Shown here: one piece after another, positions 9,281 to 17,809 of the stretch
Position numbering within the stretch: the first letter of the stretch is position 1
How the letters are laid out: each line of letters opens with the position of its first letter
Source of the DNA: Mesorhizobium sp. ES1-1
GTDB taxonomy: Bacteria > Pseudomonadota > Alphaproteobacteria > Rhizobiales > Rhizobiaceae
Reading direction: 5' to 3'
Assembly: GCF_020164785.1 (NCBI RefSeq)
Contig: NZ_JAIUGX010000008.1
Location: 124,001 to 188,000 of the forward strand
DNA: 64,000 nt
Made by a program: the position numbers and the translations under genes
The notes under the pieces: model-generated
Databases searched by the model: none
The model's input: the letters and a program-made list of their open reading frames with translations, nothing else
Told to the model about the DNA's origin: nothing

Positions 9281-9310
9281 AAAAATGCCGCCCATGGGGC
9301 GGCGTTTTTG
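9281..9310 (+). terminator. Rho-independent terminator of rpmG
   Basis: GCCGCCC (9287-9293), loop ATG, GGGCGGC (9297-9303), followed one base later by TTTTT (9305-9309) and preceded by AAAAA, which allows the stem to extend. This is a textbook terminator 20 bases after the rpmG stop. The A-run makes it work in both directions, so it may also end the minus-strand ABC operon that stops at 9338. Confidence 0.9.
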
Positions 9311-9337
9311 TTTGCAGTCCAAGGCGGATTGATTCCA

Positions 9338-10405
9338 TCACCCGATGCGATCGCCGCTTTTCGGATCGAACAGATGCAGCGACTCGGGATCCGCCGATAG
9401 CCGCACGATGTCGCCAGGCTTCACACCGGCGCGGCCCATGGCGAAGACGCAAAGCTGCTGGCCGGCGCATTTGACATAGAACTGCGTCGAAAGCCCGAGT
9501 GGCTCCACCACACCGACCTCGCCCTTCAGCGCCCCGCCATCGGCCAGCCTTATATGCTCCGGCCGCAGGCCGATGGTAATGGCGCCGCCATCCTTCAACG
9601 GAAGACCCGTCGGCAGGGATAGCGACTGGCCGTCTGCCAGCAGAGCTTCCAAATCCACGCGCCGGCGAACCGTTGCTGGCAAGAAGTTCATGCCGGGCGA
9701 ACCGATGAAGCCGGCCACGAACATGTTGGCCGGACGATCGTAGAGATCGAGCGGCGCACCGACCTGTTGGATGAGCCCGTCATGCATGACGACGATCCGG
9801 TCGGCCATTGTCATCGCCTCGATCTGATCGTGCGTGACATAGACGGACGTCGTCTTCAGCTGCTGATGGAGTGCCTTGATCTCGGCGCGCATATGGACTC
9901 GCAGCTTGGCATCGAGGTTCGACAGCGGCTCGTCGAACAGGAAAACCTTCGGATCGCGCACGATCGCGCGGCCCATCGCGACGCGCTGGCGCTGGCCGCC
10001 TGACAACTGCCGTGGCAGACGCTGCAGGAACGTGTCGAGGCCAAGGCGCTTGGCCGCGCCATCCACCCTCGCCCCGATCGTCGTCTTTTCGGCTTTCCGA
10101 AGGAGCAGGCTAAAGCCCATGTTCTTCGACACATCCATGTGCGGATAGAGAGCATAGGACTGGAACACCATGGCGATGTCGCGATCCTTTGGCGCCACGT
10201 CGTTGACCAAACGCTCACCGATACGGATCTCGCCGGCGGAGACCTCCTCCAGCCCGGCAATCATGCGCAGCAAGGTCGACTTGCCGCAGCCGGACGGTCC
10301 GACCAGGACGACGAACTCGCCATCGGCGATTTCAAGGTCCACCGCGTGCAGGACGCGCACGGCGCCATAATCCTTGCGGACTTTTTCGAGCGTGACAGAG
10401 GCCAT
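9338..10405 (-). CDS. CUT1 sugar ABC importer ATPase (MalK/UgpC type)
   Basis: A 355-residue ATPase that powers the importer encoded just upstream. Walker A is GPSGCGKST (36-44); the Q-loop lies in VFQSYALYPHM; the signature is LSGGQRQRVAMGRA; Walker B is VFLFDEPLSNLD; the switch His is in YVTHDQIEAM. The C-terminal third is the TOBE/MalK regulatory domain (GFIGSPGMNFLPATV, ITIGLRPEHIRLAD). Last gene of a minus-strand operon; the permease upstream ends 4 bases before its start. It shares family with the second ATPase at 47386-48456 but differs clearly in sequence. Confidence 0.96.
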   Translation of the reverse strand: MASVTLEKVRKDYGAVRVLHAVDLEIADGEFVVLVGPSGCGKSTLLRMIAGLEEVSAGEIRIGERLVNDVAPKDRDIAMVFQSYALYPHMDVSKNMGFSLLLRKAEKTTIGARVDGAAKRLGLDTFLQRLPRQLSGGQRQRVAMGRAIVRDPKVFLFDEPLSNLDAKLRVHMRAEIKALHQQLKTTSVYVTHDQIEAMTMADRIVVMHDGLIQQVGAPLDLYDRPANMFVAGFIGSPGMNFLPATVRRRVDLEALLADGQSLSLPTGLPLKDGGAITIGLRPEHIRLADGGALKGEVGVVEPLGLSTQFYVKCAGQQLCVFAMGRAGVKPGDIVRLSADPESLHLFDPKSGDRIG

Positions 10406-10409
10406 CGAT

Positions 10410-11258
10410 CTATCCTTTTACGGCGCCGGCGGTCAGGCCGGTGACGAGATAGCGCTGCAGGAAGGCGAAGAAGATGCAGACCGGGATCAGCGCCAGGATC
10501 GACGCCGCCATCATCTGTCCCCAGTCGACCGCGAACTTGCCGATGAAGGTGAGCAGGCCGACGGCAAAGGTCTTCTGGTCGTCGCTTGAAATCAGCATCA
10601 GCGCGAACAAAAGCTCGCTCCACGCGGCAGTGAAAACGAAGCCCAGCGTTGCGCCCATGCCAGGCAATGTCAGCGGAACGATCACCTTGCGCATCGCCTG
10701 CGCGCGCGTGCAGCCGTCGATCATTGCCGCTTCTTCCAAATCCTTGGGAATGCCGTCGAAGAACGACTGCATCAGGAAAGTGGCGAAAGCCGTGTTGAAG
10801 GCGGTGTAGATGATGATCAGCCCGGTCAGGCTGTTGATCAGGCCAATCTGCCCCATGACGCGGTAGATCGGCGGAATGACCATCACCAGCGGGAATGTCT
10901 GGGTCAAAAGCAGCATCAGCGCCAGCGTCGCCTTGCCGCGAAACGTGAACCGCGACATGGCATAGCCGGCAAGTGTGGCGATGATCGTCACCAGGGCCGC
11001 CGTCGAGACCGAGACAATGACGCTATTGAGGAAATAGCGCGGGAAATCAGTAGCCTCTAGCACGGTGACGAAGTTCTGCAACGTCATACTCGACGGCCAG
11101 AGAGTGACGCCTTCGGAGTAGAGCAGCCGCTGCGGCGTGACCGAGATCTTCAGCGTCCAATAGATCGGAAACAGGGAGAAGATCAGGTACACGGCAATCG
11201 CCGCGTAGAGACCGATACTGCCGAAGAAGCGTTGCGAGGCGGAACGTCCTGCAATCAT
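10410..11258 (-). CDS. CUT1 ABC importer permease (MalG type)
   Basis: A 282-residue inner-membrane permease with about 6 hydrophobic segments. The EAA loop is EEAAMIDGCTRAQAMRKVIVPLTLPG, read in parts as EEAAMIDG and KVIVPLTLPG, which docks on the ATPase. The frame is open further upstream, but the ATG at 11258 overlaps the stop of the previous permease (ATGA), the usual arrangement for paired permeases, so I chose it. Confidence 0.94.
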   Translation of the reverse strand: MIAGRSASQRFFGSIGLYAAIAVYLIFSLFPIYWTLKISVTPQRLLYSEGVTLWPSSMTLQNFVTVLEATDFPRYFLNSVIVSVSTAALVTIIATLAGYAMSRFTFRGKATLALMLLLTQTFPLVMVIPPIYRVMGQIGLINSLTGLIIIYTAFNTAFATFLMQSFFDGIPKDLEEAAMIDGCTRAQAMRKVIVPLTLPGMGATLGFVFTAAWSELLFALMLISSDDQKTFAVGLLTFIGKFAVDWGQMMAASILALIPVCIFFAFLQRYLVTGLTAGAVKG

Positions 11259-12184
11259 CAGACGTGCCTCACCAGCGAGCGGCGGATGGCGATCAGCGCG
11301 ATCGCGTAGGCAATGAGCAGGACGAGCAGCAGAACCGCCACAGCCGAGGCATAGCCTTTGTCCAGCGATTTGAAGGCGCTGACATAGATGTAGACCGGCA
11401 CCGTGTTGGTCGAGCCGGCCGGGCCGCCCTCGGTCATGACGAAGATCAGGTCGGCAAAGGTTGCGATCCAGATCGTGCGCAGCATCACGGTAATGGCGAT
11501 GGTCGGCGCCAGGAACGGCAGGGTGACCTTGGTGAAACCCTGCCACGGCGAAGCGCCATCGATGGCCGCCGCCTCGTGCAATTCCGACGGTATAGACTTA
11601 AGCGCCGCCAGAAGGGTTATGGCGAAGAACGGAATACCGAACCAGACATTGGCGATGATCGGCCCCCACATGGCGGTCGAGGGATCGGACAGGATGCTGG
11701 TAGTTGGTTCGGATCGCAACCCCAGAGCGAACAGCCAGTGCGGCAGCGGGCCGACGATCGGATTGAACAGCCACGCCCAGGTCAGGCCCGACAAGAAAGA
11801 CGGCACCGCCCACGGCAGGAAGACAAGCGCCTGCACCACCTTGCGGCCCCAGAACGGCCTGTCCAGCAGCAGCGCAAGGCCGAGGCCGAGGACGAATTGG
11901 AAGAACAGCCCGGCGACCGTCCACCACAGCGTATTGACCAGCGCCTGTCCCAGCACCTGGTCGGAGAACATGGCCTGATACTGGGCAAGTCCGACATAGT
12001 CCGACTTGAAGGCCGAGAACTTGCGGAAGGAGTAGCTGATGCCGATGACCAGCGGTACGAGCAGCACCACGACCAGCAGGACGATCGCCGGACTGAGATA
12101 AAGCCACGGCTCGATTGCGGCATATGACAGCCGCTTGCGACGGGGTCTGCCGGTGGATCGTATTTCGGACACGGCGTAGGTCAT
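11258..12184 (-). CDS. CUT1 ABC importer permease (MalF type)
   Basis: A 308-residue permease with a first helix near residues 27-50 (LYLSPAIVLLVVVLL) and about 6 hydrophobic segments. The EAA loop reads HEAAAIDGASPWQGF then KVTLPFLAP. The frame runs open to 12454, but those extra residues cross the hairpins of the spacer and overlap the binding-protein gene; the ATG at 12184 (MTYAVSEIRS) leaves a normal cytoplasmic leader. It partners the MalG-type permease at 10410-11258. Confidence 0.93.
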   Translation of the reverse strand: MTYAVSEIRSTGRPRRKRLSYAAIEPWLYLSPAIVLLVVVLLVPLVIGISYSFRKFSAFKSDYVGLAQYQAMFSDQVLGQALVNTLWWTVAGLFFQFVLGLGLALLLDRPFWGRKVVQALVFLPWAVPSFLSGLTWAWLFNPIVGPLPHWLFALGLRSEPTTSILSDPSTAMWGPIIANVWFGIPFFAITLLAALKSIPSELHEAAAIDGASPWQGFTKVTLPFLAPTIAITVMLRTIWIATFADLIFVMTEGGPAGSTNTVPVYIYVSAFKSLDKGYASAVAVLLLVLLIAYAIALIAIRRSLVRHV

Positions 12185-12226
12185 CAGGTGATGATCGGCT
12201 CCCTGGAGCGGCGTCGAGACTGCCTC

Positions 12227-12353
12227 CTTCTCCCGTACCGTGGGGAGAAGATGCCTGCAGGTCGATGATGGGCAGCGCGAACCTATCGAGGCACGCGCGC
12301 GCCTCTTCAGCCTTTCCGTGCATCCTTCTCCATGAACGGGGAGAAGGATGCAC
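12227..12353 (-). repeat. Two hairpins between binding protein and permease genes
   Basis: Hairpin 1: GTGCATCCTTCTCC (12318-12331) and GGAGAAGGATGCAC (12340-12353), a perfect 14-bp stem with an 8-base loop, 10 bases after the binding-protein stop. Hairpin 2: CTTCTCCC (12227-12234) and GGGAGAAG (12243-12250). Both share the CTTCTCC/GGAGAAG core, so they look like two copies of one palindromic unit. Such units between binding-protein and permease genes usually raise binding-protein output by protecting its mRNA end; they may also be a dispersed intergenic repeat family. Confidence 0.7.
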
Positions 12354-12362
12354 GTCACGCAA

Positions 12363-13640
12363 TTACTTCTTGTTCTTGGCCAGCCAGTCCTGCTGTTCCT
12401 TGGTGAGGAAGGCGGCCCATTGGTCGGCAACCTCCTTGGCAGTCTTCTGGCCAAGCAGCACTTCCTGGAAATTCTTGATCGCTACCTGGTCGACGAAATT
12501 GCCGAGGTTTTCCAGATGCGTCGGCGGCGTCACCATTTCATATTTGGAAGTGTCGCTGAGCTCCGTGAACCAGCCCTTAAACTGGTCGGTCTTGAAATGA
12601 GGATCCTGGTCGGCGCCGTTGTGGATCGGCACGACCCCGACCTCCTTGGCCCATTCCAGATTGTCCTTCGGCGACAAAAGCGTCGCCATGAGCTTCCAGG
12701 CATCGTCCTTGTGCTGGGAATTGGCGAACATCGCCCAGCCGGCATAGCCCAGCGTCGGGTAGGATTTGCCGCTCGGGCCAACCGGCAACGGCGCCACGGC
12801 GAAGTCGTCGGCGCTCATTTTGTCGGCAATGCCGAGCAAGGCGTCTGGATCCTGGTTGAGCATGGCGCAGGTGCCGGAATAGAAGCCGGTGACCGTCTCG
12901 TTGAACCCCCAGCTGACCGCATCCTTCGGCGCCGATCCGTCCTTGTACATGTCGGCCAGCATCTGCAGGCCTTTGACCGAGCCTTCTTCATTGATCGTCG
13001 AGGTGCCGTCCTCGTTGAAATAGCCACCCTTGCCGGCGGCGATGTTCATGAACATGTGCATGCCGTTGAAGGCGCCCGGGCCGCCCCGCAGGCAGTAGCC
13101 GTATTTGCCCGGCAGCGCCGAAATCTTCTTCGCGTCGGCAATGAAATCGTCCAGCGTGGCCGGCGGGCCCTCGAGGCCGGCTTCCTTGAACAGCTTCTTG
13201 TTCCAGAACAGCGCGTTCACATAGTAGCCGTAGGGGATCATGAACTGCGTGTTGTTGACCGTCGAGCCGAACTGCTTGGCGCGTTCACCCAGCGTCTTGG
13301 CATCGTCCCATTTGGCCATGTAAGGGCCGAGATCCTCGAGCTGGCCGTTATTTGCATAAAGGCCCATCCAGCGTTCCGGCATCTCGACCACGTCGGGAGT
13401 GTCGCCGGCCTGCACCATGGTCAGGAACTTTTCGAAGGCCTGTCCCCAGGGCAGCGAAACGAGCTCGACCTTGATGCCTGGATTGGCTGCCTCGAACTCC
13501 GCGATCTGCTTCTTGAGAAACTCGGTGCGCGGCGGGCTGGTGATGACCTCCACCATTTTGAGGGTCGAGTCGGCGAGTGCGCTTCCGGCGGAAATCGCCA
13601 GCCCCGCGACGGTGGCAAGCAGGACGGTCAGTTTTCTCAT
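12363..13640 (-). CDS. CUT1 ABC importer substrate-binding protein
   Basis: A 425-residue periplasmic family 1 extracellular solute-binding protein. Signal peptide MRKLTVLLATVAGLAISAG with cleavage near ALA-DS. The mature part has STLKMVEVITSPPRTEFLKKQ at its start and FEAANPGIKVELVSLPWGQAF, typical of sugar binders (COG1653). The start at 13640 has GGGAG 8 bases upstream; in-frame Mets at 13655 and 13712 lack this. It binds the unknown substrate of the importer. First transporter gene after the PLP lyase gene, which ends 29 bases before it. Confidence 0.94.
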   Translation of the reverse strand: MRKLTVLLATVAGLAISAGSALADSTLKMVEVITSPPRTEFLKKQIAEFEAANPGIKVELVSLPWGQAFEKFLTMVQAGDTPDVVEMPERWMGLYANNGQLEDLGPYMAKWDDAKTLGERAKQFGSTVNNTQFMIPYGYYVNALFWNKKLFKEAGLEGPPATLDDFIADAKKISALPGKYGYCLRGGPGAFNGMHMFMNIAAGKGGYFNEDGTSTINEEGSVKGLQMLADMYKDGSAPKDAVSWGFNETVTGFYSGTCAMLNQDPDALLGIADKMSADDFAVAPLPVGPSGKSYPTLGYAGWAMFANSQHKDDAWKLMATLLSPKDNLEWAKEVGVVPIHNGADQDPHFKTDQFKGWFTELSDTSKYEMVTPPTHLENLGNFVDQVAIKNFQEVLLGQKTAKEVADQWAAFLTKEQQDWLAKNKK

Positions 13641-13669
13641 GTTCAAGACTCCCATTTTGAACGCGTTTG

Positions 13670-14857
13670 TTATTTCCTGGCTTTTTCGAAGGCCTGGGCG
13701 ACATCTGCCCACAGGTCTTCGACACTCTCCAATCCGACATTGAAGCGGATGGTTCGGGGGCTGACGCCGAAGCGCGCCATCGAATTCAATCCCGGTGTCT
13801 GCTCCAGCGACGCCTTGGCCGGCACGACCAGGCTTTCATGCCCGCCCCAGCTCACGCCGATGCGGAAATATCTCAGCGCATCGACGAAGCCGGGGATGTC
13901 GATATCGTCCGTGACCTCGAAGGAAAACAGTCCGGCATAGCCGGCGAGCGTCGCCTTGCCCGGGTGGTTCGAATAGGCCGGATGATTGACCCGCTCGACA
14001 TTGGCATGCGCCTTCAGGCGTTCGGCGATGGCAAGGCCGCTCTTCATATGGTGCGGCAGGCGCAGCGGCAGCGTGCGCAGGCCGCGCAGCAGTAGCCAGG
14101 CTTCGAATGGCGACAGCTTGCCGCCGAGATAGGAATAGGTCTGCTCGTTGATGTGCCTGACATGCGCGGCCGACCCAGCCACCACCCCGGCGACGGTATC
14201 GCTGTGGCCGCCGAGATATTTAGAAGCAGAGTGCAGCACAAGGTCGATCCCATGCGCGATCGGCTTCTGGAAGACCGGGGTGGCCCACGAATTGTCGATG
14301 GTGGTGATGACGCCCTGTTCCTTGGCCAGCCGGGCCAGATGCGCAATGTCCTGCAACTCGAACATCATCGAGGTGGGGCTCTCCAAATAGAGCAACTTGG
14401 TGCCGGGCAGAGCCGCCGCAACCGCATCCGGATCGGAGCCGTCGACATAGTCGACCTTGATGTCGAGCCGGGGCAACAGCCGCTCGAACAGCCGGTAGGC
14501 ATCGCCGTAGCAATTGCGCACCGCCACGATGCGCTCGCCCGCACCCACAAAGGCAAGCACCGTGGCACTGATTGCCGCCATGCCGCTGGAGAAGCCGCGC
14601 GCGGCCTCGGCCCCCTCGAGCGCCGCGACGCGCGTCTCGAATTCCATTACCGTCGGATTGTCGCCGCGCGAATAGATCGGCTGCTTTCGTTTGCCGGCAA
14701 ACGTATCTGCCATTTCGGCATAATTGGCGAAGGTGAACAGCGACGTCTGATAGATCGGCGGCACCACGGCGCCGCCGGGAAACGGTTCGTCATGCGCAAG
14801 CAGCGTCGCCGCATCGGCGAGATAATCGTGCTCGAAGCCGGTTGGATGCTCGTTCAT
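13670..14857 (-). CDS. PLP-dependent Cys/Met metabolism family lyase
   Basis: A 395-residue enzyme of the trans-sulfuration family (cystathionine gamma-lyase, beta-lyase, methionine gamma-lyase and relatives). PLP contacts visible: YSRGDNPTV (62-70), SSGMAAISA (90-98), D188 in TIDNSWATP, and the Schiff-base lysine K213 in HSASKYLGGHSD. The C-terminal substrate loop has RFGVSPRTIRFNVGLESVEDL. Residues giving substrate choice cannot be read reliably. Its ATG overlaps the stop of the GntR gene by four bases, and a sugar-type ABC importer follows at once, so a catabolic role on the imported compound is more likely than biosynthesis. A canavanine gamma-lyase-like activity is one possibility for a legume-associated bacterium; this is speculation. 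Confidence 0.85.
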   Translation of the reverse strand: MNEHPTGFEHDYLADAATLLAHDEPFPGGAVVPPIYQTSLFTFANYAEMADTFAGKRKQPIYSRGDNPTVMEFETRVAALEGAEAARGFSSGMAAISATVLAFVGAGERIVAVRNCYGDAYRLFERLLPRLDIKVDYVDGSDPDAVAAALPGTKLLYLESPTSMMFELQDIAHLARLAKEQGVITTIDNSWATPVFQKPIAHGIDLVLHSASKYLGGHSDTVAGVVAGSAAHVRHINEQTYSYLGGKLSPFEAWLLLRGLRTLPLRLPHHMKSGLAIAERLKAHANVERVNHPAYSNHPGKATLAGYAGLFSFEVTDDIDIPGFVDALRYFRIGVSWGGHESLVVPAKASLEQTPGLNSMARFGVSPRTIRFNVGLESVEDLWADVAQAFEKARK

Positions 14858-15594
14858 ATCTGGCCCGGAAGTTTGAGTTTGGCCGCACCGCGCTTGAGAT
14901 CATCCTCGACTGTGGCGATCAGCTTGAGTGCCTCGGCGCGGGCGCCCTTCGAGTCGCGCGCCGCGATGCACTCATAGATGGTGCGATGGTAGGGAAAGCT
15001 GGCATGGCCGAAGTCGCGTACGCCCAGCGGATGCTCCCAGAAGCGATGGAACAACTCGTGCATTGCGGCGATGATCTGCTCGAAAAGGGGATTGCCGGAG
15101 ACCCGGTAGATTGCCTGGTGGAACTCCCAGTCTTCTTCCGCCGACATGCCGTCGCGCGTGCGGAACGCCTGTTCCATGACATCGAGCTTGCGCTCGATCT
15201 CCGCGACATCGGCCGGACTGGCGCGCTCGGCACAAAGGGAGGCAGCCTCCGCCTCCAGCGCACGCCGGATTTCCAGCGTTTGCATCAGGCTGGCGAAATC
15301 ATGGCCGCCGGCCAGTGTCAGCGGCATGTGCAGCATGTCGGCAGACACGGCCGCCTTGAGATAGGTGCCGCTGCCTTGCCGGCGCTCGACCAAGCCGAGC
15401 CCTTCCCACCGCGTCAGGGCCTCGCGCACCGTGTTGCGACTGACCTTGAGACGATCAGCAAGAATGCGTTCTGTCGGAAGCTTTTGGCCTGGCTGCAGGT
15501 CTGCGGCCCCGACAAACCCCACCAATGCCTTCAGAACGGCGTCGTCGCGCGCAATCGTGTGGACGGGTGGAAGGCTGTTGTAGTCCAAACTCAT
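14854..15594 (-). CDS. FadR-type GntR transcriptional regulator
   Basis: A 246-residue regulator. An N-terminal winged helix covers about residues 20-75, with GQKLPTERILADRLKVSRNTVREALTRWE split as GQKLPTERILAD and VSRNTVREAL, then GLVERRQGSGTYL. The C-terminal FCD effector domain has a likely metal-binding set (DWEFHQAIYRVSGNP and a later YHRTIYECI). It is first gene of the operon it probably controls, and a FadR-consensus site lies 19-29 bases before its start. The ATG at 15594 is preferred over one at 15633, which would overlap that operator. Confidence 0.92.
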   Translation of the reverse strand: MSLDYNSLPPVHTIARDDAVLKALVGFVGAADLQPGQKLPTERILADRLKVSRNTVREALTRWEGLGLVERRQGSGTYLKAAVSADMLHMPLTLAGGHDFASLMQTLEIRRALEAEAASLCAERASPADVAEIERKLDVMEQAFRTRDGMSAEEDWEFHQAIYRVSGNPLFEQIIAAMHELFHRFWEHPLGVRDFGHASFPYHRTIYECIAARDSKGARAEALKLIATVEDDLKRGAAKLKLPGQI

Positions 15595-15604
15595 TGCTCG
15601 CCTG

Positions 15605-15623
15605 TGGTCCAATGGTCCAACCA
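15605..15623 (-). promoter_or_regulatory. Predicted FadR/GntR operator
   Basis: TGGTCCAACCA (15613-15623) is a perfect palindrome and matches the FadR-subfamily consensus TNGTNNNACNA at every fixed position. The core TGGTCCAA is repeated in tandem at 15605-15612. It sits just downstream of the candidate -10, where a bound repressor would block the operon. Confidence 0.65.
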
Positions 15624-15652
15624 ATTTCCGCACGAACGCCGAGTGCTGTCAA
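15623..15652 (-). promoter_or_regulatory. Candidate promoter of the GntR-lyase-ABC operon
   Basis: On the minus strand TTGACA (15652-15647) is a perfect -35 hexamer. GAAATT (15628-15623) follows after 18 bases as a weak -10, abutting the predicted operator. The GntR start codon is about 29 bases further on. Confidence 0.5.
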
Positions 15653-15956
15653 CAGCCGAATGAAAAACGCTTCGTACGACTGCGCCGTAAGAAGTCCGCA
15701 TTGCTACGGCGCTTTCGGCTTCGAAAGCTTTCAGCAGATTTGGATAGACTTGAACAAGGTGGCCGGTCGGCGTTTGGCAGCGGTACGAGGAGGCCACTAT
15801 ATCCAGCGCCGGCCGGCCGACCCCACGGACCCAGGAGATGCGGCGGACCTGAGCATCATGGGGTATCTGGGTATGGAGCCGGCTGTCGAGCCTCGCGCCG
15901 GCTTGTCTTGACGGGCACACTTGCGCGCCAGCTTATGGAAATCAACAGTTTCTTAA

Positions 15957-15978
15957 CCAAGGCCGGCGAATCCCTTGG
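15957..15978 (-). terminator. Possible pleD stem-loop
   Basis: CCAAGG (15957-15962) and CCTTGG (15973-15978) form a 6-bp stem, extended with one bulge by TTAA on each side. It lies about 50 bases past the pleD stop. There is no strong T-run, so termination is only possible. Confidence 0.3.
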
Positions 15979-16030
15979 ATTAAGGTAAATGGGTAACCTT
16001 GCCGGCTTGACCGAAGAACCCCCTCGACTT

Positions 16031-17404
16031 CTAGGCCGCCTTCGCGACGACGCGGTTGCGGCCACCGCTTTTGGCTTCGTAGAGCGCGAGGTCGGCGCGC
16101 TTCATCAGCGCTGCCGCCGTATCCACGCCCTTCAGCACAGATGACACGCCGACGCTGACCGTGACCTCGATGGTCTTGCCATCCTGGCCGACGAAAAATG
16201 GCGCCTGGGCGATCTCGGCTCGGATACGCTCGGCCACCTTCTCGGCCACCGGCCCGTCCGTATCCGGCATCACCACGACGAACTCCTCACCGCCGAAGCG
16301 GCAGGCGAGATCGATGCCGCGGACATTCTTGCGCAGCCGTCGCGCAAACTCGCGCAGGACCTCGTCGCCGCCGTCATGGCCATGGGCATCGTTGATCGAT
16401 TTGAAGCGGTCGAGATCGGTGATCATCACCGAAAGCGGCCGCCGCCGAGCCACAGCGCGATCGAACAGCGTCTGCAAGTGACTGTCCAAATAACGGCGAT
16501 TGTGCAGTCCGGTCAGCCCGTCGGTCACCGCCATTTCGATGGTCTGGGTGACGCTGGCGCGCAATTGGTCATTGTAACGCTTGCGGCGCACCTGCGTGCG
16601 CAGCCGCGCCGTCAGTTCCTCCTGGTCGATCGGCCGCATCAAGTAATCATTGATGCCGAGTTCGAGGCCACGGATGATCCGCTCCTCCTCGCCCTCTTCG
16701 GCAAGCAGGATGATCGGGACGAAGCGTGTGCGGTCGAGCGAGCGCAACTGCGAGCACAGCCTAAGCGGGTCGAAATCGGAGAAGGCCGTGGAGATGATCA
16801 CGCATTCGTAGGGCGTCTCCGCCGCCTGGAAGAAGCCGGAATGCGGGTCGCCGGCGATATCGAGATCGGCACGGTCACGGAGCATCTTCTGGATGCGCTC
16901 GACGGATGATTTGCGCTCGTCGATCAAAAGAACTTTCGGCGTCGTGTCCACCGACGCGAAATTGCGGCTCAGCAACTCTTCGATGCCGATATTGCGCGTC
17001 GTCGAAGCGCGCAGACGCAGTTCGTCGGTCAGCGACTTCAGCCGGACCAGGCTTTTGACGCGAGTCATAAGTTGCAGGTCGTTGACCGGCTTGGTCAGGA
17101 AGTCGTCGGCGCCTGCCTCCAGCCCCCGCACACGATCGGAAACCTGGTCCAGCGCGGTGATCATCACCACGGGAATATGCGATGTTGCCGGATCGCTCTT
17201 CAGCCGCTTGCAGACCTCGAACCCGTCCATTCCGGGCATCATCACGTCGAGCAGCACCACATCGACCTTACCATTCTCGCATGTGTCGATCGCATCGGGC
17301 CCGTTGGAGGCGGTCAGCACCTCGAAATACTCGGCAAGCAGCCGGACCTCCAGAAGCCTCACATTGGCCGGGATATCGTCGACGACGAGGATCCGCGCGG
17401 TCAT
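16031..17404 (-). CDS. pleD: PleD-type diguanylate cyclase response regulator
   Basis: A 457-residue REC-REC-GGDEF protein that makes cyclic di-GMP when phosphorylated. REC1 covers 1-120 with phospho-acceptor D53 (VVLLDVMMPGMDG) and K105 in LTKPV. REC2 (about 155-275) is the adaptor copy: its acceptor position reads IISTAFSDF, so it lacks the usual aspartate. The GGDEF domain has GGEEF at 371-375, and the RGID inhibitory site (362-365) five residues before it, so product feedback is expected. It lies 33 bases after divK, as in Caulobacter, pointing to a shared developmental or polarity circuit. Confidence 0.96.
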   Translation of the reverse strand: MTARILVVDDIPANVRLLEVRLLAEYFEVLTASNGPDAIDTCENGKVDVVLLDVMMPGMDGFEVCKRLKSDPATSHIPVVMITALDQVSDRVRGLEAGADDFLTKPVNDLQLMTRVKSLVRLKSLTDELRLRASTTRNIGIEELLSRNFASVDTTPKVLLIDERKSSVERIQKMLRDRADLDIAGDPHSGFFQAAETPYECVIISTAFSDFDPLRLCSQLRSLDRTRFVPIILLAEEGEEERIIRGLELGINDYLMRPIDQEELTARLRTQVRRKRYNDQLRASVTQTIEMAVTDGLTGLHNRRYLDSHLQTLFDRAVARRRPLSVMITDLDRFKSINDAHGHDGGDEVLREFARRLRKNVRGIDLACRFGGEEFVVVMPDTDGPVAEKVAERIRAEIAQAPFFVGQDGKTIEVTVSVGVSSVLKGVDTAAALMKRADLALYEAKSGGRNRVVAKAA

Positions 17405-17437
17405 TTCACAAGACTCCGGCTCGACTCGAAGGACACA

Positions 17438-17809
17438 TCAGGCGTCGCCCAGGTAGGATTTTATTGTCTCGATGAAACGTGGCACCGAGATCGGCTTGGA
17501 AATATAGGCTTCGCACCCGCCCTGGCGGATGCGCTCCTCATCACCTTTCATGGCGAAAGCCGTGACCGCGATGACCGGAATGACGTGCAGATCATCGTCT
17601 TCCTTCAGCCATTTCGTGACCTCCAGCCCCGAGACTTCGGGCAGCTGGATATCCATCAAAATCAGATCGGGCCGGTGCTGACGTGCCAGATCGAGTGCTT
17701 CAAGACCGTTGCGGGTGCGCACTGTCTCGTAGCCGCTCGCTTCGATGAGGTCCCGAAAGAGCTTCATATTGAGCTCATTGTCCTCGACGATCATGACCTT
17801 CTTAGGCAT
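17438..17809 (-). CDS. divK: Single-domain response regulator DivK
   Basis: A 123-residue stand-alone receiver. The acidic pair is in [15 protein letters not shown]53 in [13 protein letters not shown] is the phospho-acceptor; T83 and K105 are in [11 protein letters not shown] and YISKPISV. There is no output domain. In Caulobacter and Sinorhizobium, DivK links PleC/DivJ kinases with CtrA control of the cell cycle; the same role is expected here. No CtrA-type TTAA-N7-TTAA site was seen upstream. Confidence 0.95.
   Translation of the reverse strand: MPKKVMIVEDNELNMKLFRDLIEASGYETVRTRNGLEALDLARQHRPDLILMDIQLPEVSGLEVTKWLKEDDDLHVIPVIAVTAFAMKGDEERIRQGGCEAYISKPISVPRFIETIKSYLGDA

Larger units (their letters stand above)
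15595..16030. other. Intergenic region between GntR and pleD
   Basis: 436 bases with no believable gene. On the GntR side lie a promoter candidate and operator (15605-15652). On the pleD side is a stem-loop (15957-15978). The middle, about 15660-15950, shows nothing I recognise; short frames through it have no domain features. Confidence 0.5.

Noticed and set aside
9281..9310. Possible small regulatory RNA after rpmG
   Set aside because: The hairpin with T-run is fully explained as the rpmG terminator.
12348..13940. 530-residue plus-strand open frame opposite the binding-protein gene
   Set aside because: Antisense to a gene with signal peptide and family motifs; its own text is His/Arg-rich and featureless.
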